A DNA stretch of 64,000 nucleotides from Sesamum alatum (GCA_034509735.1 JACGWO010000004.1:16783395-16847394); one strand, 5' to 3'; positions 1-11,689 are shown, counted from the stretch's first letter. Notes: generated by a model not told the origin, from the letters alone. Translations and numbers: made by a program.

Positions 1-117
1 ATAAAATTGAGCTATTTGTAAAAAAATGAAAACCTCAGGGGGTACTTGTAATTTATGAAACAACAGGGGGTATTTGTAATTACCGCAAACCTCAGGGGAG
101 GTAAATGTAATTTACCC
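1..117. repeat. Right terminal part of a MULE-like DNA transposon lying mostly outside the window
   Basis: Two or three copies of a short motif of the form CAGGGGGTAnTTGTAATTTA are followed by an end reading GTAATTTACCC. The right end of the complete MULE at 17965-20810 is built the same way: G-runs alternate with short AT blocks and the end is TTTACCC. I infer the right end of a related element whose body lies to the left of the window. The TSD cannot be tested. Confidence 0.45.
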
Positions 118-1106
118 AAATTTTTATACAAGCAGTATGTTTGATTGTTCTTATAATTTGGGAACTGAAATTGAGTTGGGATATATTTGCTTCATTGATA
201 TTCTTTGTGCTATTAATATTTATTCCATTAATCTTTTTCTTTATTTGCTGAAACAATATTAACTTACTAGAGGGGGTGCTATGGGACCCTTGCGAGGGAG
301 GGAGTTTTTCCAATACTAATTTTAGAACATGATTTTCGACGAGGATAGAAGTGTGATGTTCTTTGTTTGATTGATGTTCTTTGAGCTATTAATTTTGCTT
401 CCGTTAATCTTTTTCTTAATTTCCCAAAATAATATTAAATTAGTAGAGGGAGTGATGGACTTTCTACTACACTTTGTATAGGGAGGGAGTTTTTTCAATA
501 TTAATTTTAGACAACATATTTAAATAATTCCCAGCACTGTAGTGTTCTTTAGATTGCTACTGCTTTTGCTATGCCTGCAGTGTGCTCGCCTCATGATATG
601 TGCTGAATTTTGATGCCTTCGGTAACCATCTCCATTCTCCACAGACACCACAAGTGGTGGTTGACCTGTAGTGGGCAAAAAAGCCGACCAAAGTTGTGAG
701 TGAAGTGAATGTGGATAAAGGTTCTTTATTGATGAATTGAACCCAGTTAGTACTTGGTTTCCTTTGTTTTTAATGCATTGGTTGATGGGAAGTAAGATTT
801 TGTTTCCGTCCAATCTATAACCTTTATAACAAAATTATTTTCTTTATGTTATGAATTTTATGTACTTTGATAAAATGATATATGGTGAATTTCATGAACA
901 TTCTTGGCTGAATTGATTAGTATTGCACAGAGGGGTGGATGGTGAATTTTCACTTGGAGGTACAACATATAAATCCTTTGATACGATGTTTACATGGTAA
1001 AAATATATATTCATTCGGTAAGAGAAGCTCAACATATAATACTGGAGACACATTGGTATTATCTTTTATTTTTATTAGTCTATTATCTATGGTGTTTATG
1101 GTGTTT
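118..1106. other. AT-rich stretch with no recognisable gene
   Basis: I see no coding region or known element here. The only structure is an imperfect tandem duplication at about 186-515, listed separately. It lies between the transposon end at 1-117 and the truncated left LTR of the Athila-like element. Confidence 0.6.
186..515. repeat. Imperfect tandem duplication, about 170-bp unit
   Basis: The segments about 186-335 and 355-515 share an ordered set of blocks: GATnTTCTTTG, GCTATTAAT, TTAATCTTTTTCTT, AATATTAA, TAGAGGG, GGGAGGGAGTTTTT and AATTTTAGA. The copies are diverged, roughly three quarters identical by eye. Confidence 0.55.
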
Positions 1107-2362
1107 AATAACTTGTAGAATTAGTGAGTAGGGTCGATCCACAGAGATTGGTTCTAAATTATTTCCTTCGAGTGAAAGCAAAATAAATAAGGGGGTGTTT
1201 ATTATTGAAAGGTACTAATTAACTATGAGATAAATTCGAAAGGATGAATAAAAATATGAGAAGAGCTTTCCAGTTGAAGATAGGTTCATGCTCGATTCCG
1301 TGGTTGATTACAGATGCAAAGATAACAATTGTACAAAATAGATAAACTAGTTATGGCCATTGGTATGACCCAACGACCTCACCTTTCCTTACCGTGTCAT
1401 TAGCCAAGGAACGTCCGTTGGCTAATTCCCTAATCAATAGACAACCCTGGGAACGTCCACACGATTTAATCTATCAACAACACTAACAATTAGAAAGGCC
1501 TAGTTCTAACTAATAAATTCCTACGAGGATTCATTAAGGCTAGATTGTGCATTCCCCACAACATAACCGACCAATACGACATGATAAATTATGCTGTGTT
1601 GCCACTAAGTATTAGACTAACAAACAATTACGGATTTGCAAGTCTAATTAGCTAGGCGAATATTCTTGATAATGAACAATGGGCCCTATCATTCATAAAT
1701 CAGATTATTTGTGATAAAAACATAGAGAACAACACAAATATCCACATGGACAAAGGTATGAAGCATAAATTAGATCTCACAACATGCGTGAATCAAGCAA
1801 TCACCGTAACTTCAACCGGGAATAAAGAACTAGCCTAGCATGCTAATGGAAGAACACATAAAAGAAAGAGAGAATTTCATAAAATAAAGTGTAGAGAATA
1901 ATAGATGGCTATGTATTCAATTACATCTCCTATTTATACTAGTTAAAATCCTAATAAACTTGGATACCAAAAGATGGATTCCTAATATAATTCTAAGTCC
2001 TTATTTGACTAAAACTCTTAACCCTATTAAGACTCCTCAAGAAAGGAAGATTCCTACTTTTCAAAGTCATTGTAATCCTTGTATGAATCAACTTTTCTCC
2101 AGAAAATTCGCCATCTTCTCTTCATTTCGCTGACTGCCGCACTAGACGTGGGCACGTCTAGTGAAAAATGCAAGTCTGTCATGGTATTTTCTTCTCCGGA
2201 ATTTTGTATGCGTTTTTCACTTGTTTGACTTCATTTCTTCAATCCTTGCACAATAAACACATTTTTAACTGCAAACACCAAAATTCACATGATTTAGGGT
2301 TAATTCAATATAAAAAGATGGTTAAAACACTACTAAAATCATGGTCATTTGGACACTCATCA
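1107..2362 (-). repeat. 3' LTR of Athila-like element E
   Basis: Nearly collinear with 35145-36446 over its whole length. It ends on the right with GACACTCATCA, as the other LTR does. The first 40 or so bases of the LTR are replaced on the left by unrelated sequence. It carries the 24-bp palindrome at 2140-2163. Confidence 0.8.
2140..2163. promoter_or_regulatory. Perfect palindrome with paired ACGTG cores in the Athila LTR
   Basis: CACTAGACGTG, then GG, then CACGTCTAGTG: two 11-bp arms around a 2-bp spacer. The same palindrome is kept in the other LTR at 36224-36247 although the flanks differ. ACGT is the known core bound by plant bZIP and bHLH factors. A regulatory role is inference. Confidence 0.4.
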
Positions 2363-2381
2363 AATATCCCCACACTTTGCC
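2363..2381 (-). other. Polypurine tract of Athila-like element E
   Basis: Directly next to the 3' LTR. Read on the minus strand it is purine-rich (AAAGTGTGGGGATATT) and immediately precedes the LTR start TGATGAGTGTC, as expected for the plus-strand primer of a retrotransposon. Confidence 0.65.
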
Positions 2382-4051
2382 CTTTCCTCGCCATCGAGCA
2401 AAAATCAAGATTAAGCACTCATGGGTTCCTTTTCGACTTCATGATATCAAAAGCAAAGGTGTCTAAGCAAAGATCTAGTTGGATGTTCAAAGAAAAAATA
2501 CACTTCATGTTGTAGACAACTTAACAAGCTTCAAACAAGTTTTCACACAATAATTGTGATCAAAAGTTAACACAGAGATTTTAGTGGATTATTCTCTCAA
2601 TGCCTTCCCGACTCTTGAATGTGTACGACTATGTGTTTCGCTCAATACTTGCTATGAAAATGCTTCGCCATAGGCTTGATTATACACAACATCTCCATCA
2701 CTTATGAATATGTACGCACTTGAATCAAAAGGTCTTTTATTTTTGGTTGTAATGGGGCTTTCGTTTCGGGGTAGAAAAAATTTGAATAGTGAGGTGAATT
2801 CCAAGACGACTCGAAATAGAGCATAAAAAAAGTAATGTAACAATCAAGACTTTTTTTTTTTTTTTTTATCATCTGTCTCCAAATTCCACATCTCAATGTT
2901 GTGAATTATGCCTTGCTTTAGAGGGAGGTTTTTTTCTTTGGGAGATTTGTTTTTCTTTTTCTTTTTCAGGAATTTTTCCTCCTTTTTTTTTGTTTTCTTC
3001 CATTTTTTTCTTTTGCTACTTTTTTTTTTGCTTTTTTCTTTCTTTTCCTCTTTTTTTTTCCAGAAAATTTTCTTCTCTTTTCCTATCTCCCTCTTTTTTT
3101 TTTTTTTTTTTTTTTTTCAGCAACAAGGCATAAAGCAAAGCAACAAGATGGTGTATTGATTCCCATATTTTTTTTAGCCCGAAATCTGACCACAGTATAT
3201 GCAATATCCCCACACTTATGGTAAAACACATCACTTCAACACACCCTTTTTCTTGATGCTCTACTAGTCTTTGGAAGGGCCAAACAGAGGAGATAAAAAA
3301 TGACGGATTTTGGTTTATAGATTAAGGTTCATGACAAGAAAACAAGGCTTAAAGGCTCAAGTGGGTTTACTAAGGGAAAAAAATGCATATGGGTAGTCTT
3401 TTAGGCCAAAAGTGGTTTTTTTCTTATTGCCTTTATCATTTTCAAGTACATACACATTGATGTGGTCTCGAGTAGGTTCAAAGCAAGTTTTAGGAAGACA
3501 AAATCATAGAAGCATATCTCTCGAGAGCAAGAAAATATTTTTGCACAAGTGTATGGGCTCAAAATCCTCTCAAGGTAGGTACTATCCACTAAATTCAGAT
3601 GCGTGGCTTTTGAATCACATCATCATTGTAAAAACAAGTTTTTAACCATAAGTTGTCCAAAACATGGAACACAAAATCTCATTACATATGACCAAATCAA
3701 TGCTTGGATACACCATATCAACAATCATGAAGGGAAAAGAAATTTTTTTTTCAAAGAATTTTCAAAAAAATATCAAGTAATTCATCCACAACACCTCAAC
3801 CAATAATATCCCAATAGCAAGTCCCATCCACACACTTAAAACACACATTGTCCTTAATGTGAGAAGTGGAGAGAATTAAAACTAATATCGAGGTCAAAAT
3901 ATAAGGAAGAAAGGGGAAAGAAACTTCCCTGAGTGAGTGGCAAACAACGGCAATTAACGGTGGATGAAGGACGGCACGAGGCATCGGTTTCGATAGTGTG
4001 ATGACCGGTGGTGGTGGTGTTGTGTTGTGGGTGATGGCAGCGGCTCACTCG
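2382..4051 (-). other. 3' non-coding internal region of Athila-like element E
   Basis: No convincing protein. It contains a T-run at about 2850-2868 and a long pyrimidine tract at about 2927-3118, and it ends at the left border of copia insertion A3. It is assigned to E because it is continuous with the polypurine tract and 3' LTR. Confidence 0.55.
2927..3118. repeat. Long polypyrimidine tract (purine-rich on the element sense strand)
   Basis: About 190 bp of nearly pure C/T on the plus strand, ending in a T-run of more than 20 bases. The apparent Phe-rich and Lys-rich open frames here are products of the composition and not genes. Confidence 0.7.
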
Positions 4052-6262
4052 TGTTAGAATAGGTGACCAGAAAGCCAATAGGTTTGGCGATTTGTAACCT
4101 ATTTGACAACTTGATGTAAATGTAATATTATTATGTAATGAATAAAATGAGTGTTCATCACTATTGGTGCCTACTTTGTTGCGCTCATTTCACATATGTT
4201 AAAATAGTGTTTTTACTTATATTGCAACAAAGCCCACAGACCACGGTTAACAACTCATACAGTTGGGCCACGCATTGGATGGTGGTCATGAAACCAACTG
4301 ATTAAGAGTTGGTTCTGAAACGTTCCAAGTAGAGGACCTCGAGATAGGGCACCGAGAGTCCTATTGAGACTTGCATCAACAGTCGTGTTCATTGGATGAG
4401 TGTTGTGTTTCATCGGCGACAGGCGTGGGACGCCTACACGATCTTGATGGGTTTGGTCGACTTGGGTCGAGCCGACTGGAGTGACTCGCGGGGATTATCA
4501 TATGAAAGCCTTGGAGGCTTGGTCGGTATGATTGAATTTTCCCGGTTCCGATAATACGGGAGTAGTCCTCAGACTTGAGGAACCCTGGCAGTCGCATGCA
4601 CAGGACGGCTGTATCTTGGATCTGGCGAGAGGTGATCATTCTGTAAGATGATCATTATAAGCCTTGTCCAGTGCAGTCAGAATGTGTAGCGAGGACGGTG
4701 GATTCCAAGAAGAGGATCCATCCCCTGTCAGTATGTGACAAAGGTATCTCCTATTCACTCAAAGACACGTTCATGTTGTTTAAAACTGTGGCCACAGTGC
4801 TTGATCGAATAGGGAATGGTTTCCTGTGTCGACGCAATGAAGCATACGTAAGCATAGATGCCTAGTTAAGGATGGGAACCGATACCCAATTCCATACCCT
4901 AGACTAAGGCCGGGAGATGGTAGACGGAAGGACCATACCCGTATGGAATCGGCACCTAAATTTTCACGCCAACATTCACCTAGTCTCTAGTGCCATGGAC
5001 TGTTGCTAGACGGCTACCCATGGTAATGGGCCCTTGTAGGACACAGGCCCAAGTCAAGCTGAAGGTGAACCTAAAGGGTCACACACAAATCACTGAGAAG
5101 GTTGAGAGATTGACTTGGAGTCAATCTCGAAGGATAAATAAGTAATTGGATTACTTAAGGGATAGTCTATTGGATGGACGGACCAATATTGTATCGGGCC
5201 CTCGTTTAATCGGTAAATTGGATTTATCGATTAAATATGGAAAGTCGAGATGTTGGATCTTTTGATTGGATTAAAAGACCAACGGGAATAATTTAAATAT
5301 ACATTAAATTGGATTTGATTTTAGGTTTGTCGTAATTGGATTACGATAAAACCCGGTCCGTTAAATTTTGACCGAGAGGAGAATTAATTTCTATTTTGGA
5401 ATAGGAAGAAGTTGGACTTCTTCCCATATTGAGCATGGCCGAAAATGCTCCCTTGGAGGAAGCAAAATTCAGCCATGTTGGAAGCAAGGTGGCGGTTGAC
5501 TTGTCTCATTTGGTAAGAGACAAATCAACTCCAATCAAGCCCATCCCTTTTGGTATGATTTGATCATAGCTTAAAAGGTGGTAGGCTTGATTGAAGAATT
5601 GATGGTGATTGATTGGAATGTATCTAGACATCCTTGTATGAACCTAGCCACATTCCAATAATCACATTAATTATGTATATAAATGAGATATACAACACCT
5701 TGTATATGAGAATCATAATTCATCTTTTCTAGGAAAAGAAGAAGGAATTTTCGGCCCTTCTCCTCTCTCTCATTCTCGGCCTCTCTCTCGGTCTCCCACT
5801 TGTGTTCTTCATTTTGATCTTGGATCAAGAGGAAGAACAAAGTAGGTTTAATAGAACACTAATTCATAGTGTTTATTCTCTTGAACGGATTCCATCATAA
5901 ATCCGTTTTCTTCTAGCAAGGAGAACGTGAGTTTCTTCTGGTGTGGTGTGGATCACCTTTGCAGAGGCCATACATTTGGACTTCGTGAGCATTTTGGAGA
6001 AGGAACAACACAAGTAGCCGTGCACACGTGAAATCTACAAAGGTAACGGTTATTTATGCTTTTGTAGATTTACATTTCATCTATGCCCTATGAGTTATAT
6101 ATGTTTAAATATTAATACATCCTACATCGAACGCCCGGTTGAGCATCCAAGGGTACACCCCTTGGGACTTTGCTTTTATATGTGATTTAATTCATGCTAA
6201 GGAATTATCTTTTGCGTTTCACGGTTCCGCTTGCGCTCCCGGGTGGATCCGCTTGTCCTTCA
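4052..6262 (+). repeat. 5' LTR of copia element A3 (family A, 2.2 kb)
   Basis: Begins TGTTAG and ends CTTCA. It aligns along its length with the reverse complement of the A1 LTRs (36543-40747 without its insertion, 46478-48667) and the A2 LTR (55122-57343). The conserved hairpin is at 6147-6165, near the 3' end. Confidence 0.85.
6147..6165 (+). other. Conserved LTR hairpin
   Basis: CCAAGGG, loop TACAC, CCCTTGG. The same position in every A-, B- and C-family LTR in the window carries a hairpin of this form, with paired base changes between families: 13859-13881, 31918-31936, 36610-36628, 38366-38386, 46570-46588, 54476-54496, 55214-55234 and 63869-63889. It is degraded at 24140-24160. Confidence 0.6.
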
Positions 6263-6264
6263 AG

Positions 6265-6276
6265 TAGTATCAGAGC
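6265..6276 (+). other. Primer binding site of A3 (tRNA-iMet type, one mutation)
   Basis: Two bases after the LTR the sequence is TAGTATCAGAGC. The plant copia site complementary to initiator tRNA-Met is TGGTATCAGAGC, which A1 keeps intact at 46464-46475. Here one G has become A. Confidence 0.7.
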
Positions 6277-6900
6277 CCGGTTCGATGTAAGGGGCATAGA
6301 TCTATGTGCTTGAAAATGATCTACTTGCTTTTACGGCTTTAATGGCATGTTTGAATGCATGAATATATGAATAAATATGATGATTCAATTGTTTAAATTT
6401 GATGGACGTTAAGCATGCTAATTTTCTGAGATTGGATCTAGAATTACATGCTCGTTTTCAGTTTATTATTGCTGATTTGTGCTGAAAAAAATGTCGGAAA
6501 ATTATGGAAAAACGGACAGCAGCGGCAGCGGTTGGCTGCCGCCCTTGCTGGCCGGTCACTGGGTGGCAGGCGCGTTACCGAGCGCGCGCGAGCTCACGCC
6601 AGCGCGCAGGCCTGGCCGGTGTGCCTGCCAGCGTGCGTGCTGGCAGGGGCAGCCGCGCATACCGCGACCGCACGCGCTGGGCTTCGACCAGCGCGTGTGC
6701 GCTGTGCATAAGCATGCCGCTACGACCGAGGCTAGCGTGGCATGGGGCGCGCAGGCCAACATTGTACTGTGCGCGCGGCTGGCCAACAGGCACAACGGCT
6801 AGACCGTTTTGTGCCGTTCTTCGACGTTTTTCGAAAAATTTGATTTTTTATTTTTTTTTTCTACACAATATTCTGAAAATATATTAATTTTGCGCATTTA
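6277..6900 (+). other. Leader of copia element A3 with CpG-rich block
   Basis: The untranslated leader between primer site and gag. The block at about 6520-6800 is very rich in GC and CpG inside AT-rich flanks. It matches the A1 leader (46080-46230, opposite strand) at its borders, for example GCCGTTTTGTGCCGTT and ATATTAATTTTGC. Similarity stops just after 6890, which is the junction with the MULE1 region. Open frames across the GC block are composition effects. Confidence 0.6.
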
Positions 6901-7269
6901 AGTAATTTGTTCTTAACATGTAGTCCATGAATATTAATGATTTTAATGTAGTCTATATCTGTTGAATTGTCAAATATATTCCCGATTTATTAAGTTATAA
7001 AACACTATAATCTGGACAAGTGAGAAACACTGAGTGCATAAGTATAAACCATAACAATAAAAAGTTGTATTCCTGTTTCCAATTGTGCAAAACACCACAA
7101 AATCACCCAAACACATGAAGTTTCTGTTTTCAATTGTGCACAGCACAACAAAATCACCTAAACATATGCAGTTTGTGCACTGCATAACAACAAAATCTAA
7201 CTGAATATTTTGTTCACAACAAAAGAACAGGCTTTGTTCACAGCACAATTACAAAAAACACAGCAATCC

Positions 7270-8163
7270 CAATCCTATTGATTTGTGCCCTTTGAGGATG
7301 TAGAAGTATTAGTTCCAGGCTTATAAGAGCAGCTGCTTGTCGAAGCTGTGTTTGCAGACTTGGCCTACTGGTGGAACAACATGGCCTCTTGAATGGTTGA
7401 AATGCAGGCCTGGTAGTTGTTGCTCTTTACTGCAATCTTGTGGATGTTGAAACAGGTCTGAATTGTTTCCTGCCTCTTGACATATGTTTTGCAGGTCTTG
7501 CTACAGAGTCTGAAGCCAAATGTTCTTCTTGTATAGGAACCTGGACACATTGAATTTATGCAATTAATTACAAAGTAATTACAATATCAGTTCATAATAA
7601 ACTAATTACAGTTCAGTTAATACCTGTGTGTGTCTCATTAGATGACTAAGCACAGGATCAATCTCTGTTCCCATAGGATGAAACATCTACAACAAATAGT
7701 GAATTCCTTAAGTAAAAATTCTAGTAAATGTCAGGAAAAGTGGACCAAAATGTACCTCAGGCTGCTGAACATGGTGTGAATTGCTTGAACCTACTTGTGA
7801 CATGTCCTCTGTAGGCAAAGGGATCTGCAAACACAAATTCAGACTTGAATTAATACAGTTAATTTATAGAACATACTAATTAGTAAAAGGTTAGACTTTA
7901 CTGATGATGGATCTATGTGAGTATTTTCAAGCACTTGAGAAGAAGGAATTGGGTCATCTTGTGGTGCCTAAGACAAAATCAACAAAAATCAGGACTCACT
8001 AATTTGTATTTCAGTAAAAAGAGACAATGTAAATACTGCATACCTTGTAGTACTTTGAATTTGAGTGAGTGGGGGTTCTTGCAACTTCTTTTGTTGTGCC
8101 CACTCACAAGGCACTTAGCACATGTGTGTGTGAGACCCTTTCTTGATACAACATCTTTGTCCC
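7270..8163 (-). pseudogene. MULE1 transposase, zinc knuckle and C-terminal exons
   Basis: Continues the transposase frame after the SWIM domain. A CX2CX4HX4C zinc knuckle (CAKC, GH and C in order) is encoded at about 8060-8130 in a frame shifted by one from the SWIM domain exon. Downstream are short exons with plausible splice borders at about 7890-7990, 7755-7830, 7625-7690 and 7310-7540, encoding low-complexity Ser/Gln/Pro-rich tails. The same order (SWIM, GRPKK-like linker, zinc knuckle, small tail exons) is seen in MULE2. Exon limits are inferred by eye. Confidence 0.5.
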
Positions 8164-9204
8164 TTATGTCATTCCCATCCCTTCTTCTAACTTTTTAGGC
8201 CTTCCTACCATGACTTTAACTTGTGGAGGATCAACTGTGCCCAAACTTGATTTTTCAAAGTCATGCATTCCAGGCACTGGATTGATCATGTGCCTATAAA
8301 CCCTCATGGATGCATCTTTTTTGAAATAATCATTGACATAGTCTTCAATGTCCAGCCTATGATAACCGATTGAGGCTATTGCATGTGAACAAGGATATCC
8401 AACAAGTTGGAACATCTCACAGCTGCAATGTCTATCATTGAGATAGACAATGTGGTTCTCCAGAAAATGCTGCACCTCAAATTTGTCCACTCCAGCCCAA
8501 GATGGAAAGCAGTTTCTGCTTTCATACCTCTGTTTTTCAATTTTTTTGAAAATATTTGGGCACACCATCCCATTGAAGTTCTCCATTCCTTCTCTCTTGA
8601 TTTGTATTCTTGTCATCAGTTTTCTTCTAATAGACTCAAACATGTCTATTATTGGTTGTTCCCTGGCCTCAAGAATGTATGAATTAAAGGATTCACTAAT
8701 ATTGTTCACAAATGCATCACATTTTGATTTGGAAGGAAAGAAACATCTTGCCCAGTGTTTTGCCTCAATGTCATTAAGCCATTAGATGCAGTTTGCCCCT
8801 CTCCTATTTTTGGCATCACCCTTTCAATTTCAGCCATAACCCTTAAGTGTTTGTTGACATTACGGGTACTTGCTGCCTTCCAAAATAGTTTTTTTTTTAA
8901 CTCTTGCCTCTTAAACTTTGTTTTGAAATTGTTGTACATATGCCTCAAGCAGAATCTGTGTTCAGCATTTGGGGCAAGATTTGAGACTGCCTCAAGCAGC
9001 CCTTTTTGTCTGTCTGAAATGAATGCCCATCCTTTCTATTCAGCTGACCCTATGTCCCTTAGCAACAGATTCAGAAACCACTCCCATGTATCATATTTTT
9101 CAATCTCTACATACCCCATAGCGATTGGGTATATATTGTCATTGCCATCTCTTCCTACTGCTGACAGTAATTGGCCTTTGTAAATGCCTTTTCAAAAGCA
9201 TCCA
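8164..9204 (-). pseudogene. MULE1 transposase, catalytic region and SWIM zinc finger
   Basis: On the minus strand the region from 9204 to about 8800 carries MULE catalytic-domain motifs: LDGCFLKG with the first Asp, then SDRQKGLLEAV with the second Asp, then RHMYNNFK. After a frameshift near 8707 the reading continues with NNISESFNSYILEARE and the SWIM finger CSCEMFQLVGYPCSHA, whose CxC and CxH ligands are present. It ends with a GRPKK linker. An in-frame stop precedes the second Asp and at least one frameshift is visible, so the gene is dead. In MuDR-type transposases this region cuts and joins the element ends. Confidence 0.75.
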
Positions 9205-9585
9205 TCAAGCCCAATTATAGGCCTGCAACCATCTATAAACCCTTCCCTCAGCCCACTCAAACAAAAGTACATCCCTCTCAAGAACTGGGGGATTCAACCC
9301 CCTGTCTACTTTCAACACTAGTGTGCTTCTTGGGTTATGTTTCTCAACAGTTGAACAATAATCATAAAATCTTGTATACTGTTGTTTCATATTCCCTTTA
9401 CACAATTCTAAAGCATACCTCTTGGCTCTGTAAACTTTTGCAATATTGACTTCAATTTCACAATCCCTTCTAATTTTGTTTTTTAAAGAAACAAGCCCCT
9501 CATTTGGATTATCTCTGATATAATTTTCAATCATCTTCCCGAAGTATTTGGTAATTTGCCTGTTTGTTCTCAGTTTTGTGTGCAC
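9205..9585 (-). pseudogene. MULE1 transposase, linker between DNA-binding and catalytic domains
   Basis: A 126-residue stretch with motifs typical of plant MULE transposases between the N-terminal DNA-binding domain and the catalytic core: NRQITKYFGKMI, YRAKRYALE and YDYCSTVEKHNPRST. It leads directly into the catalytic segment. A break between 9585 and 9614 separates it from the preceding domain. Confidence 0.65.
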
Positions 9586-9613
9586 ATGAATGAGACCCTT
9601 TTATTAACTTAAT

Positions 9614-9820
9614 CTAAAATGTGGTCCCCTTCATCACTGAAGATGCATGAACTTTCCACTCACAGCCATTCTTGCAAGTAGCAGTAATGATGTGTTTTTC
9701 ATTTTTTATGAACCTCAGATCCCATCCCCTCCTCACAGCCCAATCCCTTATGACATCCCTATATTTCTGCCTTGTAGGGAATTTCATCCCAACAGACAGC
9801 TCCACATCACCCCCAACCAT
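9614..9820 (-). pseudogene. MULE1 transposase, MuDR-type N-terminal DNA-binding domain
   Basis: Contains VELSVGMKFPTRQKYRDVI, WAVRRGWDLRF and C-X4-C-X-W, the layout of the plant MuDR N-terminal (Mutator DNA-binding) domain. It lies between the PB1-like exon and the linker to the catalytic core, in the expected order. In the family this domain binds the terminal inverted repeats. Confidence 0.7.
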
Positions 9821-10041
9821 ATTTTCATCCCATTCCTCATACCTATTCCCATCATCATCTGACCCCCCTCAATGAATGTAATTCATCTTCATTTTCCCCA
9901 TCACTATACCACTACTCAGCCCCCATATTTCTCCTTTGCTCCCTTCTTTGTTGATCAGCTGCCTCTTTTTTTTTTTTTTTTGTCCTTCAAGTATGCTCTA
10001 AGTGTTTTAAACACTTCTCTAACATGATTAGGACCCCTGCT

Positions 10042-10865
10042 CTAAAAAATGTCATCATCTAAAGGGCCCTCAAAATCTTCTAACATCCATGAAGGGCATT
10101 CTGATGGAGAAGAGTTAGCATCAGAATCTAAAGATGCCTCACCCACTTCACCCTCCCTATAATCAGAATATGAGGAATTCTCACTACCCTCAAGGCTGTT
10201 TTGGGGTACTTCAGACATTTGAGGAAGATCAGGGATGTTTTGGGGCACTTCAGACATTTGAGAAAGATTAGGGATGTTTTGGGGCACTTCAGACATTTGA
10301 GGAAGATCAGGGATGTTTTGGGGTACTTCAGACATTTTTGGAAATTCAGGGATGTTTTGGAAAAATTCAGACATTTGAAGAAGATCAGGCTGTTATGGGG
10401 TACTTCAGACATTTCTGGAAAATCAGGAATTTGGGACTCAGGTGATGCTGTGTTATTTTGAGGGATTTCAATAGAATGAAGTGAAGGAATATGTTCTTCA
10501 ATTGGCAAGATATTTCCCTGAGTGTCTAAAGCAAGCAAAGGGCCTTGTTTCTCTTCAAAATATATAGGGACTACACTCAACCCCATAAATATCCTACACA
10601 AATCCCTTATACCAGCATCCCCATGTAACAGTGTAATCCCATTATCTAGGGTGTGTCCAGGAAGACAATAGTATATCTGGACATTTAATCCTTTTTCCCC
10701 AGTTTTAGCACACATGTCTAATAAATCCCCATAATACAATCTTTCTAAATCAACATCACTGAACAACATCCTTATACCCCCTACATACTTAACTTTAGGT
10801 ACCCATTCTAACACCCCCCCCTGCCCATACATCAAAATCAGCATACACACCAAGCACTATTATCT
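10042..10865 (-). pseudogene. MULE1 transposase first coding part: PB1-like domain plus 13-residue repeat
   Basis: The 5' coding part has a PB1-like start (VLEWVPKVKYVGG, then a Tyr/Asp-rich stretch), as in many plant MULE proteins. A repeat of MSEVPQNIPDLPQ follows, encoded by a 39-bp tandem array (10196-10432), and then an acidic tail ending near DDDIF. A one-base loss at about 10389 puts the PB1-like part and most of the repeat array in different frames. An intron border (AG) lies just upstream of 10850. Confidence 0.6.
10196..10432. repeat. 39-bp coding minisatellite in the MULE1 transposase
   Basis: About six units of the form TTTTGGGGYACTTCAGACAT followed by a TTGAGGAAGATCAGGGATG-like half. 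The unit is 39 bp, exactly 13 codons, so copy-number change keeps the frame. Two units are diverged and one carries the frame-breaking deletion. Confidence 0.8.
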
Positions 10866-11689
10866 GCATAATACCATAATTTAACATCACTTAACTGATC
10901 ATTAATTACAAATTGCACTAATTATCAGTAAATACCAACTAAACTAACATCATAAACCAATATCACATAAAATATTATTAATCTATATACTAATCAATAC
11001 TAATTAGACTAATATCACATGTTTAGTCCGAGCATATAACATATTTATCAGAACAACCAAAAACATTACTAACACAAGTGGGGACCATTACAATTTTTAA
11101 CATATAAAACACATTCTACCTACCATTTTCAATGCAAAATAAAGGACTCAATGTTGGGGGGACCAGATACAACTTTCAGCAAATCGAAGCAAGAAAGCAT
11201 CCAAAAAAAAGCTACTTTCAAACAGAAGTGGGGATATGGAATATTTAAAAACACTTAAAATAGAGACTGTGTTTTCAAAAAATCGTACATTTAACACTGC
11301 AGCAACCCTAAATACTCCAAATCCTTTCTTCAGTCTCGTAAAAACAAAAAAACAAAAAGCACATGTAAATACTGGATCTATAATAGTATACAAAAAATTA
11401 GAATTCAATCGATGGAATTTTTCAATACTCACCTTTCGTATTCGACAAAACACTCAAAATACTCCGATATAGATGTTAGAACGTTGAAACCTAACACTAA
11501 GTCGCACAAGAAAACAAGTTTTGAGGTTGTATTTGCTGAGATTTGGGGGGTTTTCGGACCAATAAAAAAGCCCTAGTCTCAGACTTTTCTCTCTCTGTTT
11601 TCTCTCACTTCGAAGGTGAAAATCAAAAGTTTCATCTCCAGCTTCATAATGTACAGAGGGTAACATTGGCATCTTAACCAAAACTTAAC

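Noticed and set aside
2908..3234. Phe-rich (plus) and Lys-rich (minus) frames
   Set aside because: Products of the pyrimidine tract and T-run in the Athila 3' region.
6448..6887. Several overlapping open frames over the A3 GC-rich leader
   Set aside because: Same composition effect: five frames are open at once and none is conserved.
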